64,000 nt of DNA from Nitrososphaeria archaeon (GTDB lineage Archaea; Thermoproteota; Nitrososphaeria; Geothermarchaeales; JDFR-13): positions 799,100 to 863,099 of the forward strand of contig JALWXN010000004.1 in assembly GCA_027078545.1 (NCBI GenBank), read 5' to 3'. This document shows, piece by piece, positions 52,063 to 61,549 of the stretch (its first letter is position 1; every line of letters begins with the position of its first letter). Position numbers and translations under genes: made by a program. The notes under the pieces were generated by a model. That model saw nothing but the letters and a program-made list of their open reading frames with translations. It was not told the DNA's origin and did not search any database.

Positions 52063-52871
52063 ACCACTCCCCTCAAATAAAGGTATATAGCCGTAACTAG
52101 GTATCCAAACTGGAGAATAACCCTTCCGACCTCCATCTTGGAGGAATATCCAATCAGGGCTGACAAGACTCCTCCTATTACATTCTTCTCACTCATGGGG
52201 TGGTCACTTGGAAGGTTGAGGTTATACACATAGGTTCCGAAGGGATCCACAGCCACCCCATTCTCCTCCATATACTCAATAGTCTCATGTACAGCATAGC
52301 CCAGTATACCGGAGGCTATAAATATAATCATTATCGAGGTGACTACGAACATCTTTTTCAGAGGCAGCCTTATCTCCAATACATAGATTAAGAAGGCTAT
52401 AAAGACTGCTAAAAGTATTCCCCCGAGTAGACCTATAATATTCTCCACGGGAGTGTACTGACCTAGGAAAGGTATCATAAACAGAACCATTTCCACGCCT
52501 TCCCTAAATGTTACGATGAAGCCGATAACTAGTAGTGCGGTAGGCCTGTAGAGATTCATTGCTACTTTTTCTCTAAGTTCTGAAACCAGAGTCTTAGCGC
52601 TTCTACCCATGTGATACACGACGTAGGTAAGGACTACAACAGCTAGGTATGACCCTGCAATCTCGAATATTGCCTTATAAGCAGTTAGCTCGTACAAGGT
52701 GTAAACACCTATTCCAAGGAGTAGACTTGTAATAACCGCTAACCCTACACCCATAAAAATGTGTTTATTGTTCTGCCTCATCCCTAGCTTGTACAAAGCA
52801 CCTGTCAGGACAGCTACGATGAGGACTACCTCTAAGGCCTCCCTGAAGCTAATTATGAACTGTGGGATCAA
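52047..52871 (-). CDS. FTR1-family iron permease
   Basis: 274 aa with about seven helices. The two REGxE-type motifs are visible: FREALEVVLIVAVL near the start and FREGVEMVLFM in the middle. These Glu residues carry Fe3+ in yeast Ftr1 and EfeU. EfeO-like or multicopper oxidase partners are absent; the thioredoxin-like protein 51001-51609 could be the redox partner instead. A 19-base palindrome (52887-52905) overlaps the TATA position of this gene. Confidence 0.92.
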   Translation of the reverse strand: MIPQFIISFREALEVVLIVAVLTGALYKLGMRQNNKHIFMGVGLAVITSLLLGIGVYTLYELTAYKAIFEIAGSYLAVVVLTYVVYHMGRSAKTLVSELREKVAMNLYRPTALLVIGFIVTFREGVEMVLFMIPFLGQYTPVENIIGLLGGILLAVFIAFLIYVLEIRLPLKKMFVVTSIMIIFIASGILGYAVHETIEYMEENGVAVDPFGTYVYNLNLPSDHPMSEKNVIGGVLSALIGYSSKMEVGRVILQFGYLVTAIYLYLRGVVWTKD

Positions 52872-52886
52872 TCCCCTACCCCTCCG

Positions 52887-52905
52887 ATTATAACACTGTT
52901 ATAAT
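52887..52905 (-). promoter_or_regulatory. 19-base palindrome on the FTR1 promoter, copy 2
   Basis: ATTATAACA-C-TGTTATAAT is a perfect palindrome centred 25 bases before the FTR1 ATG, that is, on the TATA position. Binding there would block TBP. Related to the element at 33660-33678 (17 of 19 bases). Confidence 0.55.
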
Positions 52906-52953
52906 GGATTCTCCTCAGGCGTTTTAAAGCCCCCGTATATATAATCTTAAGCT

Positions 52954-53838
52954 CTATAGGAATCCACTCAGGACGACCAGGGTAACCCCCAGGGTGATGG
53001 TGGCGTTGGCCATGATGACGGGCCCGGTTATCTCTTCATACCTCCTGTTTATCAGGTAGGAGAGTAGGAGTACCTGTAGAGGCATCGTGCTGAATATCGG
53101 TGATAATACGGTCACCCCAATGAATAGGAGGGCTAGGTATCTAAATAGCTGGCCGAGATTCACAGTTATGCCCGAGACGATATAGTAGGTTATGACCTCC
53201 CGTGAGGCCCTCTCCATCCTGTCTCGGTGGACGTGGAATGATATCAGGGTTGGGAGTGATGCGAGGTATGATATGAAGAGCCCGGCATATGGATATGGAT
53301 AGTTGGTGAGCCCATATCTCACCAGGTTTGTAGATACTGCGAACACAACTGTGGAAAGGAGGCCGATCACTATGCCCCTAAGATACCCAACATTCTCGAG
53401 ATGGGTATATGCCAGGAGGAGTACACCGGCTGTAGAGATGATTATTCCTAGGCCCTTCACTAGGTTCACCGTCTCCCCCAGGATGAAGACGGCTATGAGT
53501 ATGGCGGAGATCTGGGTCAGGGTGACCACGGGGGTTGCTGATGTAGCCCCGGTTAGCTGGATAGCCTTGTAGTAGAGGTACCTGCCAAGGATGAAGTGTA
53601 GGAGGCCGGCGGCTGTGAATACTGCTAGGAAGCCGGGATCAGGGCTTAGGAGGACCCCCAACTCACCAGCCAGTAGCGTAGCCACTAGGAACATTGGTAT
53701 CCCGAAGAGGGTGGCATAGGCCACGGCCTCGAATACATGGCCCTCTACGACCCCTCTCCGGGTAATAACAGTATTAAGGGTGAAGAAGAGGGATGATGCG
53801 AAGCCTAGTCCTATACCCAGTGCATACCCCTCCAGCAA
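52954..53838 (-). CDS. DMT (EamA-type) transporter
   Basis: 294 aa with ten helices in two EamA repeats (first about 5-135, second 150-290). The second half has LRGIVIGLLSTVVFAVS and the typical LSPIFSTMPLQVLLLS before the end. Substrate unknown: amino acids, sugars or metabolites. TTG start. Divergent from the archaeosortase gene. Confidence 0.85.
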   Translation of the reverse strand: MLEGYALGIGLGFASSLFFTLNTVITRRGVVEGHVFEAVAYATLFGIPMFLVATLLAGELGVLLSPDPGFLAVFTAAGLLHFILGRYLYYKAIQLTGATSATPVVTLTQISAILIAVFILGETVNLVKGLGIIISTAGVLLLAYTHLENVGYLRGIVIGLLSTVVFAVSTNLVRYGLTNYPYPYAGLFISYLASLPTLISFHVHRDRMERASREVITYYIVSGITVNLGQLFRYLALLFIGVTVLSPIFSTMPLQVLLLSYLINRRYEEITGPVIMANATITLGVTLVVLSGFL

Positions 53839-53937
53839 GCCTCTCCCACCCTAGAGGCATAGAGGTTTAGCTGGTTATCCTATATATATTGAATACCCTA
53901 ATCTAGGTGTAGCCCCACACATGGACCAGTGGTCGAG

Positions 53938-56454
53938 ATGACTCGGGAGTGGAGGAGGATCCCGCTATTACTCATCCCCATCCTACTATCCCTCTATCCA
54001 TACTATGGCTATAGGACGCTCCTCCACTCCCTGATACCGGGAGCCGACCCGATATGGAGGATATTCGAGTCGAACCTCTGGCCGAGCCCCTCACCCATAG
54101 AGCTCGTCCTTTTCAAGTCTATAGACCCGGCCATAGTCTATGCATTATCGGGAGCCCTCGTCTCATACGCCCTCATCCGGGGCCTAGACACCAGGCTACT
54201 CCCGGGCTACAGCCTACTATTTCTCTTGGGAGACCCCCTGACACCCCTACTACACACAGCCATGAGCCTTGGCAGGCCCGCCTATATACTCGGCCTGGCA
54301 GGCCTCATGATACACAGCCCCATAGCCGTATTAGGCCTAGCCCTACTGGGCATACTCCCTAGGAGGGCTCTAATTCCTTCACTAGCCTCGATAGCACTCC
54401 AATACGAGAGGTACTACACAGCTCTCGTAAACCCAACTCCAGAGAGTATAGTACTGGGTATCCTAGTAGTGACACTCCTCCTCTACATTGATAGGAGACC
54501 TGGGCCATGGCTACTAACACCCATATTCCCAGAGGCCTCCATAGCCTATAGAGCGGGTGGGGAGCGGGAGAGAGCCGCCCCGATACTCATAGCGATAATC
54601 ATCACGGGCCTACTCCTTATACAGCTCCCAATAAACCCCGGCCTGAACGGGGGGCTCGACGAGTTTATAGCCAGCAGTATAAGGGACGACGCAGTCCTAC
54701 TCCTAAGCGACGACCCCACCATAGTAGCTACACTACAGGCTATGGGGATATACACCTACCTATATGGAGACGCGATGGACTGGAACTGGAGCGACCGGGG
54801 GGAGATAGAGGATAGGCTCTGGGACGCTATATGGACCATGATGAGGCTTGGATACCGATACATAGTCCTGGAGAAGCCAGAGGAGCTGGCCTACTGGGTA
54901 AGCCCGGCACACTTCAACGAGTATAAATACCCGGTGAGGGAGGAGACCACCCGCTACATAATAGTGCTCGAGAGGAGAGGGCTACCAGGAGGGGCTCCCC
55001 ACTACATGGTGACCGACTTCACACCACTGACTAATTTAGAAGGGCTCTACGACTGGACATGGAGCAACGTATCAATAGAGGTAGAGGTATCAAGGGAATG
55101 GATCACCATATCCTCGGACAAGGCCTATGAGGCCTATATCCACCTAAACAACGTGTCTAGCTACTCAGGACTCGTATTCATGGCTGAGGACGGGCTGATC
55201 GAGAGTATCGAGATATACAGTCTCGAGGATGGAGTATTAAACAGCCTCTGGGAGTCGGGCAGACTATTACCAGGCATAGTCGTACCCGTGGAGCTAGACC
55301 TATCCGGTGTAGAGACCCTGGTATTCAAGGTGGAGGCCAAGGGGGATAGATCCATCAAGCTAGGGCTCTACGGTGGCGGGGAGCTCCTTGAGGTGGTTAG
55401 GGAGGGCGGCATAGTCAGGGTTATGCCCAACGATGGGCTGAGGGAGGTGAGATATAGACCAATCGATGGATCACCGGAAGGTGGGGGGAAGCTAGGCCTA
55501 AATATCCAGCTACTCAGCCTAATCCTGGGGATCGCCGCGACGTTCATACCTATAGAGAGGCATTACAGCCTAGGATCTCCACTAAAGCTGGACACTAGGG
55601 AGCTCATGCTATTCATAGTCCTTGGCCCAGCCCTACTCTACATAGCCATCCCCGATATGTTAGAGGTGAGCTGGATAGGTGCTGGGGTATTCGTGATAGC
55701 CCTGACGATGTATATCCTCAACTATATTGATGAGGAGGGCCTTGGCGAGACTGGACACACCACTATACTGGCGCTGATGCCCCTGGCAGCCCTACTCACA
55801 TACCTGGTTAAGCTCCTATATGGAGACGTCTTCGACCTGATAGGGGATTTCTGGAGGAACAGGGCTTTATACGCCACGATCGACGCTGGGATATACTCAG
55901 CATTCCTAACGCTCACAGCCATATACATAGGTGGCTGGAGAATGCGTATACTAGCCCCTGGGCTATACCTAGGTCTCAGCACAGTGGCATTCATAACCGA
56001 TCTCTCGAGGACTTCAAACCCTGTCCTACAGGCGGTTCTCGAGGCCAATGTATACCTGGTCGACCTAACGATGGAGCTACTAGGCTACAGGGTGGAATAC
56101 GTCTATACACCGCTGGGATACCCCCTATACCTCTTCGAAGGCACGAGGCTCCTGACAATAGTTATCCTGGCATGGCCCTGCGCAGGAGTTACCGGCCTAT
56201 TCCTCTTCACCGGCTACGTATCAACACTGAGAGACATATACCTCAGGAGTGAGGAGCCCATATCCCGACTAGCCGTGGCAGCAGGCCTCCTAGGCACCTT
56301 CCTACTCAACATAGCCAGGGTGGATGCGATCCTCCTACTACAGGTGTTCTATGGAGTAGATGCTGCAGAGCTCTTCCACAGCACTGCCTACGAGTTCATA
56401 TTCCTAGCCTGGCTAGGCATCTACTGGTTGATATATAGGGTTTCGAGGCGCTAG
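53938..56454 (+). CDS. Large membrane protein with C-terminal archaeosortase/exosortase domain
   Basis: 838 aa. About six N-terminal helices (residues 10-180), another helix (215-235), an outer domain of roughly 280 residues rich in strands, then about nine more helices. The C-terminal 120 residues have the exosortase/archaeosortase signature: GYPLYLFEGTRLLTI, then Cys748 in WPCAGVTGLFLF, Arg794 in LNIARVDAI and His814 in ELFHSTAYEF, each near a helix end. These are transpeptidase-like membrane enzymes that cut C-terminal sorting tails. The N-terminal 600 residues are an unusual addition; known archaeosortases are much smaller. GTG 53929 is an alternative start. A TATA at 53879-53892 lies too far from the ATG to be leaderless. 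Substrates not identified. Confidence 0.75.
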   Translation: MTREWRRIPLLLIPILLSLYPYYGYRTLLHSLIPGADPIWRIFESNLWPSPSPIELVLFKSIDPAIVYALSGALVSYALIRGLDTRLLPGYSLLFLLGDPLTPLLHTAMSLGRPAYILGLAGLMIHSPIAVLGLALLGILPRRALIPSLASIALQYERYYTALVNPTPESIVLGILVVTLLLYIDRRPGPWLLTPIFPEASIAYRAGGERERAAPILIAIIITGLLLIQLPINPGLNGGLDEFIASSIRDDAVLLLSDDPTIVATLQAMGIYTYLYGDAMDWNWSDRGEIEDRLWDAIWTMMRLGYRYIVLEKPEELAYWVSPAHFNEYKYPVREETTRYIIVLERRGLPGGAPHYMVTDFTPLTNLEGLYDWTWSNVSIEVEVSREWITISSDKAYEAYIHLNNVSSYSGLVFMAEDGLIESIEIYSLEDGVLNSLWESGRLLPGIVVPVELDLSGVETLVFKVEAKGDRSIKLGLYGGGELLEVVREGGIVRVMPNDGLREVRYRPIDGSPEGGGKLGLNIQLLSLILGIAATFIPIERHYSLGSPLKLDTRELMLFIVLGPALLYIAIPDMLEVSWIGAGVFVIALTMYILNYIDEEGLGETGHTTILALMPLAALLTYLVKLLYGDVFDLIGDFWRNRALYATIDAGIYSAFLTLTAIYIGGWRMRILAPGLYLGLSTVAFITDLSRTSNPVLQAVLEANVYLVDLTMELLGYRVEYVYTPLGYPLYLFEGTRLLTIVILAWPCAGVTGLFLFTGYVSTLRDIYLRSEEPISRLAVAAGLLGTFLLNIARVDAILLLQVFYGVDAAELFHSTAYEFIFLAWLGIYWLIYRVSRR

Positions 56455-56957
56455 CCAACTATGATTGTGTAGACCAGGTAGAAGACTATAGTCGAGACGA
56501 GTGTGGATATCGCCACTAGCCAGATGGGGGAGATCCTAGCCGACTTGATTATCCTACCACGGGGACGGACAGGGATCCTCCGCCTCTCCACATCCCTAAA
56601 CTCCCTACCCCATGAGATCTGCTCAGCCTGCCTAGAGGGCTGTGGAACGGTCACGGTGAAGGGCTCTATACATGGAGCCTTCTCAAGCTCGGCCCTCAGC
56701 TGATCCATATACCTATAGACGGTTGGGAATCGGCTCCTAGTCACAACCCTCCCGAGATCCTCCTTGTGACAGGCAAGCCTATCAAGGAGCCCCCTAAGCC
56801 TAAGACTCTCGAAAAACGTTGGGACTAGGGAGGGATCCTCCTCCTCAACCATCTCGATAGCGGTGTCCAGCTTTATGAGGAAGCCGTCGAGGCTATAGGT
56901 CAGCTCATGTGCCTGCCTAATATACTCGATAGCCTCCTCCAGCCTGGATCCCTCCAT
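56451..56957 (-). CDS. Tail-anchored helical protein, unknown family
   Basis: 168 aa. Helical N-terminal half (EEAIEYIRQAHELTYSLDGFLIKLD, then a DPSLVPTFFESLRLRGLL stretch), a Pro/Arg-rich linker (IPVRPRGRI) and one C-terminal helix (WLVAISTLVSTIVFYLVYTIIVG) anchoring it with the bulk in the cytosol. No family recognised. It overlaps the archaeosortase gene by four bases convergently. ATG 56957 is preferred over GTG 56969; minus-strand TATA at about 56986-56997. Confidence 0.6.
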   Translation of the reverse strand: MEGSRLEEAIEYIRQAHELTYSLDGFLIKLDTAIEMVEEEDPSLVPTFFESLRLRGLLDRLACHKEDLGRVVTRSRFPTVYRYMDQLRAELEKAPCIEPFTVTVPQPSRQAEQISWGREFRDVERRRIPVRPRGRIIKSARISPIWLVAISTLVSTIVFYLVYTIIVG

Positions 56958-56969
56958 CAGTCTCCACAC

Positions 56970-57199
56970 CTCAATAATTAGTGTCCATTATATACTGCCG
57001 TCCCTACGTATATAAACCATCGTATATCTTCTCAGACTGATGGGGAAGACGAGATAAATAATGGTTAATCACAGACCATACCATAAACAGATCCATATCC
57101 ACCCTAAAACCCTTCATGGAACGGTTCGGAGGGTTTATATAGTATATGTATCCATCAAATTGAGACTGGGGCCTCAGAGCCCAAGACGGTGCCCAACAC
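56970..57199. other. Divergent gap before the ABC-2 exporter
   Basis: 230 bases. Minus-strand TATA at 56986-56997 for the tail-anchored protein; plus-strand TATA-like GGTTTATATAGTATA at about 57130-57145 and GGTG at 57188-57191 for the ATPase. No RNA gene seen. Confidence 0.4.
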
Positions 57200-58192
57200 A
57201 TGGAGAAAGCTATAGTCGTGAAAAACCTGAGGAAGGTATATGAAGGAGAGGTAGTAGCGGTAGATGACGTATCCTTCGAGGTGGAGAGGGGAGAGATATT
57301 CGGCTTCCTAGGCCCAAACGGGGCGGGTAAGACGACGACCATAAACATCCTAACAACCCTAGTCCCACCCACCTCTGGCGAGGCCTACGTAGGCGACCAT
57401 AAGGTGGGGGAGGAGGACGAGGAGATACGTAGGATTATAGGCCTCGTCCCCCAGGAGCTCACGGCGGACGACGAGTTGACGGGCTGGGAGAACATCTACC
57501 TCCAGGGGAGCCTCTACGGTATGTCGAGGAGCGAGATCAGGAGTGAGGCTAGGGAGCTCCTACAGATGGTTGGGCTGGAGGAGGCTGCAGATAGGCTCGT
57601 CAGGACCTATAGCGGGGGGATGAGGAGGCGTCTAGAGCTGGTTATGGGGCTTATCCATAAGCCGGAGATACTCTTCCTTGACGAGCCAACCCTAGGCCTA
57701 GATGTACAGACCAGGGCCCACCTATGGGACCATATCAGGAGGGTACGCAGCGAGTATGACATGACGATCTTCATGACTACACACTATATGGATGAGGCGG
57801 ATAAGCTATGCGACAGGATAGCCATTATAGACCATGGAAGGATAAAGGCTATAGGCACGCCCGACGAGCTTAAACGCATGGTGGAGGGCGACCTAGTCAT
57901 AGTGAGGACTGTGGACGGCCCACCCATAGATGTCAGGCTAGACGGGGTACCAGGCCTGAAGGACTACACCATAGACGGCACGGAGATAAGGATACGGGTG
58001 GAGGAGGGTGAGAGGGCAACCCCAGCCATCATCGAGAGCCTAGTCTCCAGGGGCTACCAGATACGGAGCGTCGAACTGGTCAGGCCAAGCCTGGAGCAGG
58101 TATTCCTGACACTCACAGGGAGGAGTATCAGGGAGGAGGAGGCCCTCGACACGATAAGCTACCGTGTCATGATGAGAAGGAGGAGGGGATAG
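57200..58192 (+). CDS. ABC-2 exporter ATPase (DrrA-like)
   Basis: 330 aa. Walker A GPNGAGKTTTINIL, signature TYSGGMRRRLELVMG, Walker B ILFLDEPTLGLD, and H-loop MTTHYMDEADKL. The extra 80 C-terminal residues (GDLVIVRTVDGPP...) are typical of the DrrA branch that exports drugs or lipids. Two bases before its permease. Confidence 0.93.
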   Translation: MEKAIVVKNLRKVYEGEVVAVDDVSFEVERGEIFGFLGPNGAGKTTTINILTTLVPPTSGEAYVGDHKVGEEDEEIRRIIGLVPQELTADDELTGWENIYLQGSLYGMSRSEIRSEARELLQMVGLEEAADRLVRTYSGGMRRRLELVMGLIHKPEILFLDEPTLGLDVQTRAHLWDHIRRVRSEYDMTIFMTTHYMDEADKLCDRIAIIDHGRIKAIGTPDELKRMVEGDLVIVRTVDGPPIDVRLDGVPGLKDYTIDGTEIRIRVEEGERATPAIIESLVSRGYQIRSVELVRPSLEQVFLTLTGRSIREEEALDTISYRVMMRRRRG

Positions 58193-58194
58193 AT

Positions 58195-59028
58195 ATGAGC
58201 GGCGCATTATGGGCATTGACGGAGAGGGAGATCAAGAAGTGGTATAGGAGGAGGATAGCCATAGTCTTCACATTCATAACCCCACTCATGTGGCTAGCAC
58301 TCTTCGGGAAGTCCTTCAACCTACTGAGCCTATTCAGAGCCCCCGACGACCTCCCACCCGAGATCGTTAGGACTGTCCAGGAGGTTATAGACTCCATAAT
58401 TACCCGGGCCTTCGGGACCACCGACTACTTCACCTACGTAGCTACAGGCATGTTCACAGTCTTCATACTATTCACCTCGATGTTCAGCGGGATGAGCCTG
58501 ATATTCGATAGGAGGCTAGGCTTCCTAAACAGGCTCCTCGTATCACCAGTCAAGAGGGAGACGATCTATCTAAGCAGGGTACTGGCAACAGTTATACGGA
58601 GCATACTACAGTTCACAGGGCTATTCATAATAGCGATAGCCCTAGGGATAAACCTCGGCCCGGGAGTGGGGCCCCTACATATATTCCTAACCTATCTAAA
58701 CCTAGCACTGGTAGCGTACATCTTCAGCAGCATATTCATCTCGATGATGCTCAGGGTGACGGAGCATGACACAGCCATCTCAATGGCGAACCTACTCAAC
58801 CTCCCACTGATGTTCGCGAGTAACAGTATCTTCCCAGAGGAGCAGATGCCCAGCTGGCTCAAGACTGTAGCCCTGCTAAACCCCATCTCCCATAGCAACG
58901 AGGTGGTTAGAACACTCCTGATCAGGGGCAGCCTAGAGATACCAGTGACAAGCCTGGCCTACCTACTCGGCCTAGCACTAGTATCCACGGTGATGGGCCT
59001 CTATCTAAGCAGGAGATACCTGAGGTAA
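58195..59028 (+). CDS. ABC-2 exporter permease (DrrB-like)
   Basis: 277 aa with six helices; the loop RRLGFLNRLLVSPVKRETIYLSRVL and the NSIFPEEQMPSWLKTVALLNP segment are standard for the family. Together with the ATPase it exports an unknown molecule. Confidence 0.9.
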   Translation: MSGALWALTEREIKKWYRRRIAIVFTFITPLMWLALFGKSFNLLSLFRAPDDLPPEIVRTVQEVIDSIITRAFGTTDYFTYVATGMFTVFILFTSMFSGMSLIFDRRLGFLNRLLVSPVKRETIYLSRVLATVIRSILQFTGLFIIAIALGINLGPGVGPLHIFLTYLNLALVAYIFSSIFISMMLRVTEHDTAISMANLLNLPLMFASNSIFPEEQMPSWLKTVALLNPISHSNEVVRTLLIRGSLEIPVTSLAYLLGLALVSTVMGLYLSRRYLR

Positions 59029-59033
59029 GGGGC

Positions 59034-60800
59034 CTACCTAGAGTATAGTGGGATCGGCGGCTTCCTAGCGAGGTAGATAGCTAGGCATACTAGGAACACG
59101 GCCACGCTCACCAGTATAGTGGCTGCACCGGCATTAACGTTGAAGTAGTAGCTCAGGTAGTACCCAACGAGACCACTGAAGACACCTATCGAGACGCTCA
59201 GCCCGATATACTGCCTAGGCCTCCTACTAACCAGGTATGCCGCAGATGGCGGGACGATGAGGGCGGCTATAGCGGGTATAGCCCCTATCGACATGAAGGC
59301 AGACACCGTGGATATAGCCAGGAGTAGGAGGAGGGCGTAGTGTATAAGGCCTATCCTCACTCCCATGGAGATCGCGGATACAGGGTCTATCGAGTATAGC
59401 AGGAGATGCCTATGGAAGAGTAGGAGTAGGACGCCTATCCCCAGGGCTGATAATACCGCCCTAGTCATCATCTCGCTGGAGACAGCCGTCACATCGGCGA
59501 AGAGCACGTCCTCAAGGGATATGTTGACACCTCCCATCGTAGAGATTATCAGTGTTGCTATGGCGAGCATAGAGGTGAAGGAGATAGCTATTATCACGTC
59601 AGCCCTAAGCGTGGTCACCCTCTCCAGCGTACCCACCGTAAACGCTATGAAGAGCCCTATTAGGAGGGCCCCCAGGTAGAAGTCCGTTGCGAGTAGATAT
59701 GCCATGAGCAGCCCTACTATAGCCCCATGCCCAAGGGCATCACTAAATATGGACCAGCCCCTAAGAACGGCATATGCACCCACGGCCGACGTCATAGCCA
59801 TAAGGATTATGAGTGTAAGGAAGCCCCTCCTCAGGAAGTCATAGGCAAGAGGCTTTAACAGTGGGTTGTCAATACTAGCCACCTCTATAGCTACCTCCCC
59901 AGGCCCCTCTATGAGGGCTTCTCTAATCACCTCGGTATTCCACCTTATCATCTCGATATAGCTATAGACCCCGTAGTCGGGAGCTAGGCTCTCGAGGACG
60001 ATGAAGCCATACGTCTCAAGGCCGGCCTCCTCCGCCAGTGTCTCAACAACCTCCCTGAGGGTAGTGCCCATCTCCTCATACTCGATAATTATTACAACCT
60101 CGCCGCTCAGAACCACGTCTTCGAACTGCTCCACAACCCATGCCGTGGCCGGTTCATATACACCAGCCGTCCCGGTTATATACCCCGAAACCTCCAATCC
60201 ATATCTCTCTGCATAGTACATCAGGCCATTCCTAACAGTGAATATCGATCTAGTGGATAGCCCAGGGTCGGAGAGCACGTCTATAACCCATGCGTCGAGA
60301 CTCTCCAACTCATCGAGATACCTATCCGCATTCTCCATGTAGATATCTCCATACTGTGGAGCCAACTCGGAGAAGAGGCTGGCAAGCTCCTCCACAAGCC
60401 GCATAGCGAGGCTTACATCGTGCCAGAAATAGGGGTTCTCATAGACCCTGGGCTCATACCTGGCCACTAGGTCTAGGATACTAACCACCCCCTCGCCATC
60501 CCTGAGGCCAGCCACGTTACTCGCGATAGCCAGTTCGGAGCCATAGCCCACGTATAGGAATAGATCCGCTAGGTAGGCCTTCTCAGAGTCGGAGGGGGTG
60601 AACTCATAGGTCGAGGCATGCCTCCCCGGGCGTAGGAGGCTCTCGGCATAGCCATACTCACCCAGTATGTTCCCGGCAATATCAGAGATGAAGGGGTAGG
60701 TAGTCACGATATATAGGCCCTCAGGCCTAGTCTGGACAGGGTCGCCAACGGCTAGGAGGGCTATGAATATTGCAATAACCACATATATCCATCTCCCCAT
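59034..60800 (-). CDS. Fused metal-binding protein and ABC-3 permease (Zn/Mn-type uptake)
   Basis: 588 aa. Signal-type helix, then a TroA/ZnuA-like domain (about 28-300: YIVTTYPFISDIAGNILG, ADLFLYVGYGSELAIAS, AERYGLEVSGY), then from 310 an ABC-3 permease (WSIFSDALGHGAIVG, VPPSAAYLVSRRPRQYIG). These parts are normally separate genes. The His ligands of ZnuA are not in the usual places: GRHASTYEFTPSD has His two places early, NPYFWHD has Tyr for His, and the third His site reads FTVRNGL. Metal preference is therefore unsure. GGTGAG before ATG 60800; its ATPase is seven bases upstream. Confidence 0.85.
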   Translation of the reverse strand: MGRWIYVVIAIFIALLAVGDPVQTRPEGLYIVTTYPFISDIAGNILGEYGYAESLLRPGRHASTYEFTPSDSEKAYLADLFLYVGYGSELAIASNVAGLRDGEGVVSILDLVARYEPRVYENPYFWHDVSLAMRLVEELASLFSELAPQYGDIYMENADRYLDELESLDAWVIDVLSDPGLSTRSIFTVRNGLMYYAERYGLEVSGYITGTAGVYEPATAWVVEQFEDVVLSGEVVIIIEYEEMGTTLREVVETLAEEAGLETYGFIVLESLAPDYGVYSYIEMIRWNTEVIREALIEGPGEVAIEVASIDNPLLKPLAYDFLRRGFLTLIILMAMTSAVGAYAVLRGWSIFSDALGHGAIVGLLMAYLLATDFYLGALLIGLFIAFTVGTLERVTTLRADVIIAISFTSMLAIATLIISTMGGVNISLEDVLFADVTAVSSEMMTRAVLSALGIGVLLLLFHRHLLLYSIDPVSAISMGVRIGLIHYALLLLLAISTVSAFMSIGAIPAIAALIVPPSAAYLVSRRPRQYIGLSVSIGVFSGLVGYYLSYYFNVNAGAATILVSVAVFLVCLAIYLARKPPIPLYSR

Positions 60801-60807
60801 GGATCAC

Positions 60808-61530
60808 TCACCTATAGGCCTCCTCCAACACCTCCCTACGTAGGACCTCGCCCGGCGGCCCTATCCTCACGATTCCATGCCTGAAGAGGATCACCCTATC
60901 GATCTCCTCCCCATCAGATATGTGGTGCTCCGTCAGGATGACGAGCTTTCCACGCCCCTTCTCCTCCTCGAGAACCCTCATGATCCTCTCCTCTGAGGGG
61001 AAGTCGATCGACTCGAAGGGCTCGTCGAGGATATAGATAGTTGGGTCCTGGGCCAATGCACGGGCTATCATTGCACGTGCTAGCTGCCCACCAGAGACCT
61101 CGGAGAGCCTATAGTCACGCCTATCCCAGAGGCCGACCCTCCTAAGGGCCTCCTCAACCATCCTATGATCCTCCTCCCCAGGCCTGGCTAGGAGGGGTAG
61201 CCTTGGATACCTACCCATCATGACGAAGTCGTAGAGTGTGATCGGCGCATATATGTTAACCTCGTCGAGCTGGGGGACATAGCCTATCTCCCTCCTGACA
61301 CCCGGATCCCTAACCGGGTCACGGCCTAGCACAGAGACCATGCCCGAGACGGGCTTGACGAGGCCTAGTATAGTCTTCACAAGGGTGGTCTTCCCACCAC
61401 CGTTCGGCCCAGCTATTAGGACGATCTCGCCGGGATACAGCTCTAGATCCAGGCCCTCAAACACAGGGCCATTCCTATCGCTATACTTGACAGTCACGTC
61501 TCTAAGCACTATGTATGGCTCCCGGGTCAT
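60808..61530 (-). CDS. ABC transporter ATPase (ZnuC/MntB-like)
   Basis: 240 aa. Walker A GPNGGGKTTLVKTILG, signature SEVSGGQLARAMIARAL, Walker B IYILDEPFESID, and the H-loop LTEHHISDGEE are intact. It powers the fused transporter downstream. A 62-base gap separates it from the regulator gene upstream, containing possible operators (61550-61586). Confidence 0.93.
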   Translation of the reverse strand: MTREPYIVLRDVTVKYSDRNGPVFEGLDLELYPGEIVLIAGPNGGGKTTLVKTILGLVKPVSGMVSVLGRDPVRDPGVRREIGYVPQLDEVNIYAPITLYDFVMMGRYPRLPLLARPGEEDHRMVEEALRRVGLWDRRDYRLSEVSGGQLARAMIARALAQDPTIYILDEPFESIDFPSEERIMRVLEEEKGRGKLVILTEHHISDGEEIDRVILFRHGIVRIGPPGEVLRREVLEEAYR

Positions 61531-61549
61531 CCCAATATAGAGTCTAGTG

